Below, piece by piece: positions 45,724 to 55,120 of a stretch of 64,000 bases of DNA (its first letter is position 1; every line of letters starts with the position of its first letter). This stretch comes from Aureococcus anophagefferens (lineage: Eukaryota > Sar > Pelagophyceae > Pelagomonadales > Pelagomonadaceae), in the NCBI RefSeq assembly GCF_000186865.1, contig NW_008705590.1:267331-331330 (forward strand). Direction: 5' to 3'. Made by a program: the position numbers and the translations under genes. The notes under the pieces were generated by a model. The model did not search any database. It was not told where the DNA came from and saw nothing but the letters and a program-made list of their open reading frames with translations.

Positions 45724-47311
45724 ATGCGCCCTGCGCTCACGAAGATGGCGCCGACGAACGACCTGCCGCAGCTCACGTGCATCGTCGCCGCCGTCGCCGG
45801 GTCCTACGGCATCGGCAAGGACGGCACGCTGCCGTGGAAGCTCGCGCGCGACCCGCGTCCCGAGCGACGCGCGCACCCCCGGAACACCAAACCCGCAGGC
45901 CGGCGACATGAAGTACTTCAAGAAGGTGACGAGCGCCGCGCCGGAGGGCAAGACGAACGCGTGCGTCATGGGCCGGAAGACGTGGCTGTCGATCCCGCCC
46001 AAGTTCCGGCCGCTCGGCGGGCGCAAGAACGTGGTGCTGTCGCGCAACCCGAACGCGCGCGAGGAGCTCGGCCTGCCGCCGGACGTCTTCGTCTGCCCGA
46101 GCCTCGACGCGGCCGTCGACGCGCTCGCGGGCGAGGCGGATTTGGGCGAGGTCTTCGTCATCGGCGGCGGCCAGGTCTACGCGTCGGCCCTCGCCGACGC
46201 GCGCTGCACGAAGGTGCTCCTCACGTCCATCGACGACGCCGCGGGAGCCTTCGCCGACTGCGACGCGGTCTTCCCGGATCCCGCGAAGGCGGGCTTCGCG
46301 TCCGCGGCGTCCGGCGAGGCTTTGGTCGAGAACGGCGTCGCCTACCGCTTCGAGACGCTCACGCGGCCGGCGAAGAAGCCGCCGCTCCGGGAGTCCAACG
46401 GCCCGCCCGCGCCGCCGCCGGCAAACGAGAAGCCCGCGGCGCCGAACCACGAGGAGAAGCAGTACCTCGACCTCATCGCCGAGATCCTCGACCGCGGCGT
46501 CCGCCGCGGCGACCGCACGGGCACGGGCACCATCTCCATCTTCGGCGCGCGCATGTCCTTCAGCCTCCGGAACGACCGGTTCCCCCTGCTGACGACGAAG
46601 CGCGTCTTCTGGCGCGGCGTCGCCGAGGAGCTCGTCTGGTTCGTGAGCGGGTCGACGAACGGGAAGCTCCTGGCGGACAAGGGCATCCACATCTGGGACG
46701 GCAACGGGAGCCGCGAGTTCCTCGACCGGCGGGGCCTGGGCCACCGCGAGGAGATGGACCTGGGCCCCGTCTACGGCTTCCAGTGGCGCCACTTCGGCGC
46801 CAAGTACGTCGACATGCACAAAGACTACGCGGGCGAGGGCGTGGACCAGCTCGCGGCCTGCGTCGAGACCATCAAGCAGGACCCGAACTCGCGGCGCATC
46901 GTCCTGTCCGCGTGGAACCCCGCGGACCTCGACGAGATGGCGCTGCCGCCGTGCCACATGTTCTGCCAGTTCTACGTCGCGAACGGCGAGCTCTCCTGCC
47001 AGATGTACCAGCGGTCCGCGGACATGGGCCTCGGCGTGCCCTTCAACATCGCGTCCTACGCGCTCCTCACGCGCATGGTCGCGCAGGCCACGGGCCTAAA
47101 GCCGGGCGACTTCGTCCACGTCATCGGCGACGCGCACGTCTACTCGAACCACGTCGACGCGCTCAAGGTCCAGCTCCAGCGCGAGCCCCGGCCCTTCCCG
47201 ACGCTCACAATCAACCCGGCGAAGACGGGCATCGACGACTTCGAGTTCGCCGACTTCACCGTCGAGGGCTACAAGCCCTACCCCAAGATCGACATGAAGA
47301 TGGCCGTCTAG
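45724..47311 (+). CDS. DHFR-TS: Bifunctional dihydrofolate reductase-thymidylate synthase
   Basis: Makes dTMP and regenerates tetrahydrofolate; the fusion is typical of protists and plants. Exons 45724-45843 and 45899-47311, 510 residues. The 55-bp intron has a GC donor and rejoins [16 protein letters not shown] exactly at the DHFR active-site loop. DHFR landmarks: [45 protein letters not shown]. The linker (residues about 215-240) is Pro/Lys-rich. TS landmarks: [60 protein letters not shown], catalytic Cys in [12 protein letters not shown] near residue 391, NIASYALL and the C-terminal IDMKMAV. Confidence 0.95.
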
Positions 47312-47605
47312 GATCGCGGCGTAAGAAACAAGCTCGGGACGACGGCGTTGCGCCGATACCGCCGGCCGGGGTCGGCCTCGAGCGCAGGGCGCCTAGGATG
47401 CGTGCGGGGTGTAGTGTTGGCCTCGACGCGCTGAGCGCCAGTGCGCTAGCCCGGCAGCCTCCCGGCTGACTCAGCCGCCTCGAGCTGACAGTGAAGCAAG
47501 TAGTGAAGCACGTTTCAGAAGCATCTCGATCTCGCCGGGCTGCCGGCTGTATTGTGCGTTCCTGCAGCAACGCTCGCAGCTCAGCACATCGCGCGGGGCC
47601 CACCC

Positions 47606-48259
47606 ATGATGAAGGTCGCGCTGGCGGCCCTGTGCGCGGTCGCCGCCGCTGAAGAACAAGGCTTTGGCGCAGCTGGAGGGTGCGCGTCGACCAATGGGAC
47701 GATCATCGAAGCCGACCAAGACTGCTCGGGCGCCGATGTGTGGCCCGTCAAAACGTGTGACAGCGTGTTCTGGACGAAGAAGCACCGGGAGTGGAGCCGG
47801 ACGCGTCTTCCCGGGGGCGATTGCGGCCACCGCTGCTGTCGCGCGCGCGTCTTGCGAAGCGACCGCGAACGCTGCTGCGAGTTGCACTGGTGGGCCATCG
47901 TCATGGTCGCCCTGTCCTCGGCCCTGGGGTTCTTCCTCATCTTCATCGTGGGTATCCCCGCCTACTGCGACAGCCTGGAGGAGGGGGGTCGGGGTGGCGG
48001 TGCCGTCCGGCCGGCCCGCCAGTGGAGCGGGTCCTTCCGCCAGTGGAGCGTCCGCGGCCGCGAGCCCCGCAAGGTCGAGATGGTCGAGGACTTTGCGCAC
48101 CGGTCCCCGCACGGGACGACGGTCGACGCGGCAGTCGTCGGCGCGCCCGGCGACCACGCGCTCTCCGACGAAATCGCCCGGCTCGGCGCGCTGCGCGACC
48201 GAGGCCTCCTCAGCGACGCGGAGTTCGCCGCGGCGAAGCGGAAGGTCCTCGGCGTCTAG
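47606..48259 (+). CDS. Type I membrane protein with C-terminal SHOCT domain
   Basis: 217 residues. Signal peptide MMKVALAALCAVAAA; a Cys-rich extracellular segment (CASTNGT, CSGADVWPVKTCD, CGHRCCRARV, CC); one transmembrane helix (IVMVALSSALGFFLIFIVGI); a basic cytoplasmic region; and a C-terminal helical hairpin EIARLGALRDRGLLSDAEF followed by AAAKRKVLG, matching the SHOCT short C-terminal domain (oligomerisation). Function unknown. SHOCT is common in bacteria and less so in eukaryotic membrane proteins. It converges on the MFS gene, 36 bp between stops. Confidence 0.65.
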   Translation: MMKVALAALCAVAAAEEQGFGAAGGCASTNGTIIEADQDCSGADVWPVKTCDSVFWTKKHREWSRTRLPGGDCGHRCCRARVLRSDRERCCELHWWAIVMVALSSALGFFLIFIVGIPAYCDSLEEGGRGGGAVRPARQWSGSFRQWSVRGREPRKVEMVEDFAHRSPHGTTVDAAVVGAPGDHALSDEIARLGALRDRGLLSDAEFAAAKRKVLGV

Positions 48260-48295
48260 GCGCCACGAGGGACCACGTCCCCGATAAAAGAGGCC

Positions 48296-49642
48296 CTACG
48301 CGTCCTTCTTGCATTCGTCCTCGCGCGGCGGCGCCGGCGCCGCCGCGCGGAAGGGCGGGAAGCAGGCGAGCACGGCGCCGAGCGCCGCGAGGTGGAAGCC
48401 CGCGGCGACGCGCGGCTGGTCCCCGGGCGCGACGCCGTCGAACGCGATCCCGCCGAGCAGGGGCGCGGCGACGCCGACGGACGACATGAGCACGTCGAGC
48501 GACGCGAGCGCGGCCGCGACGTCGCTCCGGGGCACGGCCTCCGTGAACATGGCCCGGAGCGAGATCGTCGACACCTGGCTCGCCGCGGCCGACAGCGGGA
48601 AGATGGCGAGCGCGTAGGCGAGGAGCGACGGGTCCGCGAGGGCCTTGGCGACGACGGGCACGGCGTCGACGCGGAGGGCCGCCGCGGCCGCCGCGGCAAA
48701 AGGAACCGCGGGCGACCGCCGCCAGAACGCCGCGGGCGCGGCCTCGGCGAGCGCCGCGACGAGGAACGCGGCCGCCGCGGCGCGCACGAGGGCCGGCGCG
48801 CCGAAGCGCCGCGTGAGCGCGCCCGCGAGGTGCCACGACGACAGCACGCCCACGAAGGACTTGAACGTGCCCAGGTAGGCGGCGTCGCCGCGCGTCAGGT
48901 CCCAGCGCTCGAGCTCGTAGAGCTGGCGCGTCACGGCCGCCGCGCGGCCCGCGAAGGCGAGCGCGAGCCGCGCGACGCAGACCGCGGCGACGTCGCGCGA
49001 CGCGAGCACGGTCCGCCTGAGCCGCGCCACGAGCGACTCCGCGGGCGCCTTCGCGTCGCGCGGCTCCGCGGCCGCGGCGGCGCCCGCGGGCAGGGCCAGC
49101 GAGATCAGCGCGAAGTCAAAAGCGTATAATCCGACGGCGACGGCCGACGGGTAGCGCGCGTCGCCGAAGCTGTTGAGGTAGCCGCCGAGCGACTGGCCGG
49201 CGATCCACGACACTTGCGCCGCCGACGACACGCGGCCGATCCAGAGCGCGCGCTCCGCGCCGGGCTCCGTGAGCTCCGTCATCAAAGCCGTCGACGCGGT
49301 CATGGTCTGCTTGCAGAGGCCGACGACGACGCGGCTCAGCACCAAGACCTCGAACGGCGCCGACGGCCAGCCGACCATCGCGTACGCGGATCCCGCGCCG
49401 ACAAAGTTCAAAAGTAATAAGCCCTTGCGCCCCAGGGCCCCGTCCGACAGCGCGCCGAGCGCGAGGCCGCCGACGATCTGCGCGACGCTGTAGGTCGAGC
49501 CGACGAGGCCCAGCGCCTTGCTGGACACGCCGAGCTCGCGGAAGCGCGCGGGCAGCAGCGGCACGACGAGCGACACGGCGAGCAGGTCGAGCAGCACGGC
49601 GCCGACGATGACGCGCTTCTGGTTCTCGCGGCTAAGAGGCAT
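48296..49642 (-). CDS. Major facilitator superfamily transporter
   Basis: 448 residues from ATG 49642 (in-frame upstream codons exist but add an unconvincing leader). About 12 hydrophobic segments. The inter-helix 2-3 region GALSDGALGRKGLLLLNFVG fits the MFS GxxSDxxGRR motif. VIVGAVLLDLLAVSLVVPLL forms helix 1; a charged central loop (EPRDAKAPAESLVARLRRTV) divides the halves. The C-terminus is short and charged. The pattern resembles organic-cation or drug efflux-type MFS proteins, but the substrate cannot be read from sequence. Confidence 0.8.
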   Translation of the reverse strand: MPLSRENQKRVIVGAVLLDLLAVSLVVPLLPARFRELGVSSKALGLVGSTYSVAQIVGGLALGALSDGALGRKGLLLLNFVGAGSAYAMVGWPSAPFEVLVLSRVVVGLCKQTMTASTALMTELTEPGAERALWIGRVSSAAQVSWIAGQSLGGYLNSFGDARYPSAVAVGLYAFDFALISLALPAGAAAAAEPRDAKAPAESLVARLRRTVLASRDVAAVCVARLALAFAGRAAAVTRQLYELERWDLTRGDAAYLGTFKSFVGVLSSWHLAGALTRRFGAPALVRAAAAAFLVAALAEAAPAAFWRRSPAVPFAAAAAAALRVDAVPVVAKALADPSLLAYALAIFPLSAAASQVSTISLRAMFTEAVPRSDVAAALASLDVLMSSVGVAAPLLGGIAFDGVAPGDQPRVAAGFHLAALGAVLACFPPFRAAAPAPPREDECKKDA

Positions 49643-49811
49643 CGTTCCAAAGGCTTGCGCGGCGCGTCGATGAGTCGCACGGTTAGATGAGCAGCGTCTC
49701 AGACCTCGATGATCACGTCCACCATCCGCTTCTGTGGTTTTGGCGATCCGTTGTGGCAATTGCAGAGCTGGCAAAGCATGATGCGACATGACTAGGCTTT
49801 GACGCAAAAGC

Positions 49812-50696
49812 ATGCGCCTCCGCCTACTCCGCGGCGACATCTCGCGCGCGAAAGCAGGTGCAATCATCACGAGCGCCAACGACGCTTTGATCGGCAACGA
49901 GAACCCGCTCTACTGGCGCTTCACGTCGCGGAAGAACGTCGACGGCGCCGTGCGCGAGGCCGCCGGCCCCGGCCTGCGCGCCGCGTGCCTCGCGCTGCCG
50001 GAGGTGGAAGCGGCGCCCTACGCCGACGAGGAGCCGCGCGACATCTCCCGCTGGGCGGAGACGGCGAAGCGCGGCGCGTCGGCGACGCTGCGCTGCGCGC
50101 CGGGCGCCGCCGTCGCGACGCGCGCCTTCGGCCTCGAGGCCGACTGGTGCGTCCACGCCGTCGCGCCGGACAGCGAGTTCGGCTACGAGGGCCACTACCA
50201 GGGCATGCCCGGCATCCGCGGCGAGGAGGTCCGCGCGCGGAGCCGCCCGCCGCTGGCGCGGCTCCGCGGGTCCTACGAGAGCGCTTTGGACATCTGCCGC
50301 GAGGTCGGCGCGTCGTCCGTCGCCGTGCCCGCGCTCGGCGCGGGCGTCAAGGGCTGGCGCCCGGCCATCTCCGCGGCGATCCTCGTCGACGCGCTCTGCC
50401 GCAAGCGCGCGTCGCTGCCGGCGGACGTCGACGTTTTTCTGGGCTCGGACGACGCCTGGGTCGCCTTCGGCAAGAGCTTCCGGCTCCTGCTCGGCGCCGC
50501 GGACGAGGTCGAGGACGACCCGAAGGGCCCGATCGCGTGGCGCTTCGACGACGACGACGCGCGGCTGCCCTACGACGCGGCGGCGGACACGACCGTGGAC
50601 CTCTCGCTGATCCCCGACCTGCGGCCGCGGCCGCGGCGGAAGAACGCGGGCTACGCGGGCGACCACTGGGCGCCGACGGACAACGGCTGGGGATAG
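49812..50696 (+). CDS. Macrodomain (ADP-ribose-binding/hydrolase-like) protein
   Basis: 294 residues, intronless. Macrodomain landmarks: LRLLRGDIS at strand 1, AIITSANDALIGN with the conserved Asn-Asp adenine/ribose site, VDGAVREAAGPGLRAACLAL helix, a WCVHAVAP strand, and VPALGAGVKGWRPAISAAIL, which matches the family FPAISTGxxGxP loop. A longer insert than usual lies between strands 2 and 3. Such proteins bind or remove ADP-ribose, or act on ADP-ribose-1''-phosphate; which one is not clear. The C-terminal 60 residues are charged and Asp-rich. Divergent from the MFS gene (170 bp between ATGs). Confidence 0.75.
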   Translation: MRLRLLRGDISRAKAGAIITSANDALIGNENPLYWRFTSRKNVDGAVREAAGPGLRAACLALPEVEAAPYADEEPRDISRWAETAKRGASATLRCAPGAAVATRAFGLEADWCVHAVAPDSEFGYEGHYQGMPGIRGEEVRARSRPPLARLRGSYESALDICREVGASSVAVPALGAGVKGWRPAISAAILVDALCRKRASLPADVDVFLGSDDAWVAFGKSFRLLLGAADEVEDDPKGPIAWRFDDDDARLPYDAAADTTVDLSLIPDLRPRPRRKNAGYAGDHWAPTDNGWG

Positions 50697-50724
50697 GGTC
50701 TTGCGAGAGAAAAATCGGGCGCCC

Positions 50725-52104
50725 CTAGAGGTCCGCGGCGAGCCACGCGTCCATGTCGGGCGCGTCGTTGAGGTCGATGTTGTTGAGGCGCATGCAGGCG
50801 AGGATGCCCTCGGGGAGCTCCGCGACGGAGCGGCCCTCGACGAGCCAGCCGATGTCGCAGACGAGCTTGGGGAACTTGGGGAGGAGCTTGAAGAGGGCCT
50901 GGTTCGACGTCGCCGCGAAGTCGAGGCCCACGTCGAGGCCGAACTCGTAGTAGTCGTCGTCGCGCGACACCTGCACGACCCCGGGCCGCTCGCCGACGAG
51001 CGCCGCCGCCGCCATGAGCACGGGCTTGGCGTTGAACTGGTGCAGCAGGCGCGGCAACCCCAGCGACGCGTCGCCGATGTTGTCGACGCGCGCGACGCCC
51101 TTGAAGGCGCCGTTGAGCACGGACATGGTCTCCGCGTTGTTCGCGTAGTACTGCCAGAGGCCGAGGTGCGGCGGCCAGTCCTCGCGGGGCCGCTCCTTGA
51201 TGATCCGCGCCGTCTCCTCCGTGACGCGCCACCAGCAGACGACCTGCCAGCCCTGGGGCGCGCCCTCGCGCTCGCGCTCCTCGGGCTTCGGCGGCCCGCC
51301 GAAGAGCGCCGGCGGCTCGCCCGGGAAGAACATGTTCTGGACGAGGATCCGCGGGCACCAGGCCGGCAGGTCCTCCTCGTGGGGGCGCTTCGGAGGTAAT
51401 TGGGCCCGCGCGGGCAGGTCGAAGAGGGGCGCCGCGCGGCGGAGGACGTCGAGCGCGAAGGGCTCGTACAATTCCTCCGCGCTCGGGAACTTCTTCTTGT
51501 CGCGGAGGTAGTCCGGGCCCCGGAGGACGAAGCGGCTCGCGACGGACGGCTCCCAGGTGCCGACGTCGCCGGCGACGGCGGCCTTGCGCGTCGACGACCC
51601 GGGCACGGCCTTGACGGTCACGGATTGGAGCGTCGACGCGCGGCGGCTCCTAGCGAGCGCCTTCTGCGCGTCGAGCACGTCGAGCGACGGGAACGGCGGC
51701 TCGTCCATCTGCGCCTCGTAGCCGCCCAACCAGACCGTGTCCAGGAACCCGCCGCGGCCCGCGCCGCGGATCGGCGCCGGCGCGCGCGCCCGGACGAGCG
51801 AGATGACGGTGGCGACGAGCGCGACGAGGAGCACGGGCCGCGCGAGCGCGCCGAGCCGCGCGGCGTCGTCTCCCACCAGGTAGCGCAGCGCGAAGACGTG
51901 CGCGCCCGTGACGACGGCGGCCCAGCAGATGCGGTCCCCGGGCGCGAGCTCCGCGACGGCGAGGTCCGCGCCGCAGCTCGCCGCCTTGAGCGTCGCCGCC
52001 GCCGCCGCGTGCGTCGCGAGCACGACCTCGGCGTCCATGGCGGGGTCCGGCGGCTCGGCGTCGATGACTTCCAACGCGACCTTGTCCTTGCGGCGCAACC
52101 GCAT
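50725..52104 (-). CDS. EDR2-C-terminal (DUF1336) domain protein with membrane helix
   Basis: 459 residues from ATG 52104; an in-frame ATG at 52230 adds 42 Pro/Arg/His-rich residues and may be spurious. One hydrophobic helix near residue 85 (RPVLLVALVATVISLV). Then an EDR2-type domain: FVLRGPDYLRDKKKFPSAEE, ILVQNMFFPGEPPALFG, WQVVCWWRVTEETARI, and a C-terminal block VLNGAFKGVARVDNIGDASL with VGERPGVVQVSRDDDYYEFG. In plants this domain accompanies lipid-binding START/PH modules; here only the domain and a helix occur. Likely membrane or lipid associated; role unknown. Confidence 0.7.
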   Translation of the reverse strand: MRLRRKDKVALEVIDAEPPDPAMDAEVVLATHAAAAATLKAASCGADLAVAELAPGDRICWAAVVTGAHVFALRYLVGDDAARLGALARPVLLVALVATVISLVRARAPAPIRGAGRGGFLDTVWLGGYEAQMDEPPFPSLDVLDAQKALARSRRASTLQSVTVKAVPGSSTRKAAVAGDVGTWEPSVASRFVLRGPDYLRDKKKFPSAEELYEPFALDVLRRAAPLFDLPARAQLPPKRPHEEDLPAWCPRILVQNMFFPGEPPALFGGPPKPEEREREGAPQGWQVVCWWRVTEETARIIKERPREDWPPHLGLWQYYANNAETMSVLNGAFKGVARVDNIGDASLGLPRLLHQFNAKPVLMAAAALVGERPGVVQVSRDDDYYEFGLDVGLDFAATSNQALFKLLPKFPKLVCDIGWLVEGRSVAELPEGILACMRLNNIDLNDAPDMDAWLAADL

Positions 52105-52364
52105 CCGTCGACGCCCGCGTGCGGGCGTCGAGCGTCGATGCGGTGGGTGGTGGACGATGCGAGGCGCTTCGGGCCGACGCCCGTCGACGCCGTGGGTGGC
52201 CGAGAGAGAGGCCGGCTGGATGCTGCCCATGGTGAAGTTGGCTCGCTTCGCCTCGCCACTGAGCCGGCCGCTCGCCGAAGGTGACGGCAGGCTCGGCTTG
52301 GGGCTGGGCTGGATGCTGCCCCCTTGGTGAGGCGGACGGTGCCGTCGAATCGGAGGACGCCAGC

Positions 52365-53426
52365 ATGGCGACCGATGCGGCCGCGAGCAAGCCCCTGCTG
52401 CCCCCCGCGCCGGACTATGGAAAGTCGCAGTCGAGCGCGTCCGAGTGGGAGGAGGACGGCTACAGGGGCCACTCCTTCTTCCACGGCCGGAACATGGCCG
52501 ACGAGGAGAAGGCCGCCGGCGGCTCGATGCGCTGGTGGGCCGCGGCCCTCATCTTGTTCTACTTCGTCTTAGGTATCACCTACTACACGTACTTCGCGGA
52601 CCCGGAGCACTTCGACTTCCTCGACAGCGTCTACTTCTGCGTGACGACGCTGACGACCGTCGGCTACGGCGACCTCAACACGAAGTACGACGAGGACGGC
52701 TCCGTGCAGGACATGATCTTCACGAGCTGCTTCGTGCTGCTCGGCGTCGGCCTCATCGGCACGGCCCTCGGCGTCGTCATGGCCTACGCGCTGGACCAGG
52801 AGGACGCCATCGCGGCCACGCTGCGGGAAGACGACGACTTCGACCCGTCGGCGCCGCGGACGGAGGAGGTCTGCGGTTTGCACCTGTCGGAGGCCGAGGC
52901 CAAGGTCGCGTTCCAGGTGCCCATGGTCTGCGGCTTGCTAGCCCTGGGCACGGTGTGCTACAAGTTCATCGAGGACACGACGGTGACCGTGGCCTTTTAC
53001 TGGACCGCGGTGTCCGTGACGACCGTCGGCTACGGCGACGTCTTCCCGAGCACGCGGGGCGGCAAGATCTTCGCGATGTTCTTCCTCCTGGGGGGCTGCG
53101 GCGTCATGGCCAAGGCCGTGGGCGACGTCGCGGGGCTGCCCCTCGAGCGGCGGAAGCGGCGCAACGAGCAGGCGGTCCTCGCGCAGTACGGCGAGGACCT
53201 GGACCCCGACGAGTTCCACGAGATTTTGACGTCCTTCCGGGACCTGGGCCTCGCCGCGGCGAGCGACGGCTCCTGCTCGAAGACGGAGTTCGTGCTGAGC
53301 ATGCTGCTGAAGCTCGACCGCGTCAACCAGCACGACATCCGGCGGTGCGCGCGCGTCTTCGACGACCTCGACATCGACAAGAGCGGCCGCCTCGACAAGG
53401 CGGACCTGACGAAGAAGGAGTCCTGA
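52365..53426 (+). CDS. Two-pore-domain potassium channel (TPK/KCO type) with EF-hand
   Basis: 353 residues. Four transmembrane helices and two pore loops, each with a K+ filter: TTLTTVGYGDLNT near residue 100 and SVTTVGYGDVFPS near residue 222. The cytosolic C-terminus contains an EF-hand loop (DLDIDKSGRLDKAD near residue 337) and a preceding weaker one, as in plant vacuolar TPK channels gated by calcium. The N-terminus is cytosolic and Ser/Glu-rich with basic HGRNM. The family usually sits in vacuolar or plasma membrane. Confidence 0.92.
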   Translation: MATDAAASKPLLPPAPDYGKSQSSASEWEEDGYRGHSFFHGRNMADEEKAAGGSMRWWAAALILFYFVLGITYYTYFADPEHFDFLDSVYFCVTTLTTVGYGDLNTKYDEDGSVQDMIFTSCFVLLGVGLIGTALGVVMAYALDQEDAIAATLREDDDFDPSAPRTEEVCGLHLSEAEAKVAFQVPMVCGLLALGTVCYKFIEDTTVTVAFYWTAVSVTTVGYGDVFPSTRGGKIFAMFFLLGGCGVMAKAVGDVAGLPLERRKRRNEQAVLAQYGEDLDPDEFHEILTSFRDLGLAAASDGSCSKTEFVLSMLLKLDRVNQHDIRRCARVFDDLDIDKSGRLDKADLTKKES

Positions 53427-53501
53427 CAAGTAAATTCGCAACGTTGGATTCGAAGCCGCGTTCCGCGGGATGCGTTCGTAGCTTTCGAGTCGCTTACGTG
53501 G

Positions 53502-54737
53502 CTAGCAGTCCTCGTCGAGCTTCGCGCGCGCGTAGGCGACGTCGACGCGCGCGTCGGCTTCGCGCGCCTCGGCGTCGCGGAGCGCGTCCTCGAGGCTCGC
53601 GCTCCGGATCGACGCGGCTTTGAGGTCCGCCGCGAGCTTGGTGAACGCGCAGGCCGCCGCGGCCTCGAGCTGCGTGTTGAGGTCGAGCGCGCAGAAGCAC
53701 GCGAGCGCGAAGGACACGGCGGACAGCTTCGCGAGCGTCTCGGGCGCGAACGAGGTCCGCGGCCACTCGGTCTCGGCCGCCCTGGCGTCGACGGCGAGCG
53801 CGGCGACGTCCGGCGTCGCCGCGCGCGCGATGTCGACGACGGGCTCGGCCGCCGACCACATGGCCTCCTCGACGACGACCTCGGCCGCGGGCTCGGTCGC
53901 GACCGCCGCCACTTCCAGCCGCGCCGGCGCGGCGGGCTCCGCGACCGCCGCCGACTCGGCCCGGGCGGCCTCCGGCGCCGGCGCGGCCCGCTCGACCGGC
54001 GGCGGCGCCACCGCCGACTCGAGCCGCGGCGCGTCCTGGCGGCGCCGCGCCGCGAGGGACTCGTCGAAGGACGCCGCCCGTTCCTTGAACTGCGTCAGCC
54101 AGCGCGCCTCGTAGGCCTTGGCCCGCTGGCCCGGGTCCTCGATGTCCAGGAGCCGCGGGGACGCGTCGGCGGCGGACGTCGAGGCGACGGACGACGTCGC
54201 GATGGGCACGGCGTCCGACGGCCGCTTGTACCGCTTCGCGATGATCTCCTCCATGGACGCCGCGCGGTCGCGCAGCTCCTGCATCGCGCGCTCCGCGTAG
54301 TCGCTGCGCCGCTGGTCCAGGTCCCCGAGGGTCGCCGGCGGCGGGACCGCGTAGGCGACGGACGTCGACGACACGGACAGGGGCGGCATGGAGTTGAGGA
54401 TGTTCGCGGCGCCCTCGCGCGCGCTCTCGAGCGCCGCGGTCCGCCGCCGGTCGCCGTCGGGCACGAAGCTGTCGACGTAGGCCGCGGCCTCGAGGCGGGC
54501 CTCGGCCGCGGCGTCGATGACGAAGGGGCGGCGGCGCCCCAGGCGCAGGGGCGCGGTCATGAAGCTGAAGAGGCGCAGGAACAGTGTGCCGAGCCGGAAC
54601 CGCGGCTCCGGCGCGAGGATCGACGGGAGCGCGAACGCCTCAGCGGAGGTGATGGTCGGCGGTCGCCGCGGCATGGTCGGGCTCCGGAAAGCCGTCACAC
54701 ATACTGTAACAGTGAGGACAGCTAGCTTGGCGCGCAT
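53502..54737 (-). CDS. Secreted or plastid-targeted coiled-coil protein, unknown
   Basis: 411 residues from ATG 54737. Leader MRAKLAVLTVTVCVTAFRSP resembles a signal peptide with an AFxxP junction like heterokont plastid presequences. Then Arg/Pro-rich sequence, an RSDYAERAMQELRDRAASME helix, two copies of a short RWLTQFKERAASFDE/AMQELRDRAASMEE-type repeat, an Ala/Pro/Glu-rich central region, a hydrophobic SAVSFALACFCALDL stretch and a C-terminal coiled coil. No family recognised. The antisense frames are shadows. Confidence 0.55.
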   Translation of the reverse strand: MRAKLAVLTVTVCVTAFRSPTMPRRPPTITSAEAFALPSILAPEPRFRLGTLFLRLFSFMTAPLRLGRRRPFVIDAAAEARLEAAAYVDSFVPDGDRRRTAALESAREGAANILNSMPPLSVSSTSVAYAVPPPATLGDLDQRRSDYAERAMQELRDRAASMEEIIAKRYKRPSDAVPIATSSVASTSAADASPRLLDIEDPGQRAKAYEARWLTQFKERAASFDESLAARRRQDAPRLESAVAPPPVERAAPAPEAARAESAAVAEPAAPARLEVAAVATEPAAEVVVEEAMWSAAEPVVDIARAATPDVAALAVDARAAETEWPRTSFAPETLAKLSAVSFALACFCALDLNTQLEAAAACAFTKLAADLKAASIRSASLEDALRDAEAREADARVDVAYARAKLDEDC

Positions 54738-55120
54738 ATTCGAGGGAGCGCGGCGGCGTCGACGGAGACCGTTGGGTCGCCCAACGTCGTCTTTGCCGCT
54801 CTCGACTGGCGTCACGCGGGAAATGAGTGCTTCTGCAGCTGCTCGTGGAATTTGAACGAGGTCGACCACGCGCGGGCCAGTGCCGCTTCGCTTCCGAGGC
54901 CTTGTTCGCTCCAGATCGCTCCGGGATGGCTCCGGGGTTGCCCCGGATCGCCGGGTTCCCGTCCGACTCGTGTCCGAGCGCGTGGGATCGCTTCGGATCG
55001 CCGCAGATCGCCGCGGCGCGCGGATCTTGCGCAGGGATCGCGCAGGGATCGCTCCGGATCGCCACCGGGATCCTGGTGGCACCGGCCTCTGCGGCACACG
55101 TCCCCGCATCCCCGAAACCC
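54738..55120. repeat. Intergenic GATCGC/GGATC-rich low-complexity repeats
   Basis: Between the 5' end of the coiled-coil protein gene and the 3' end of GT92. From about 54910 to 55080 the motifs GGATCGC, GATCGCTCCGG and GCAGGGATCGC recur irregularly about ten times on one strand. No coding potential beyond artefactual Arg/Ser frames. Function unknown. Confidence 0.6.
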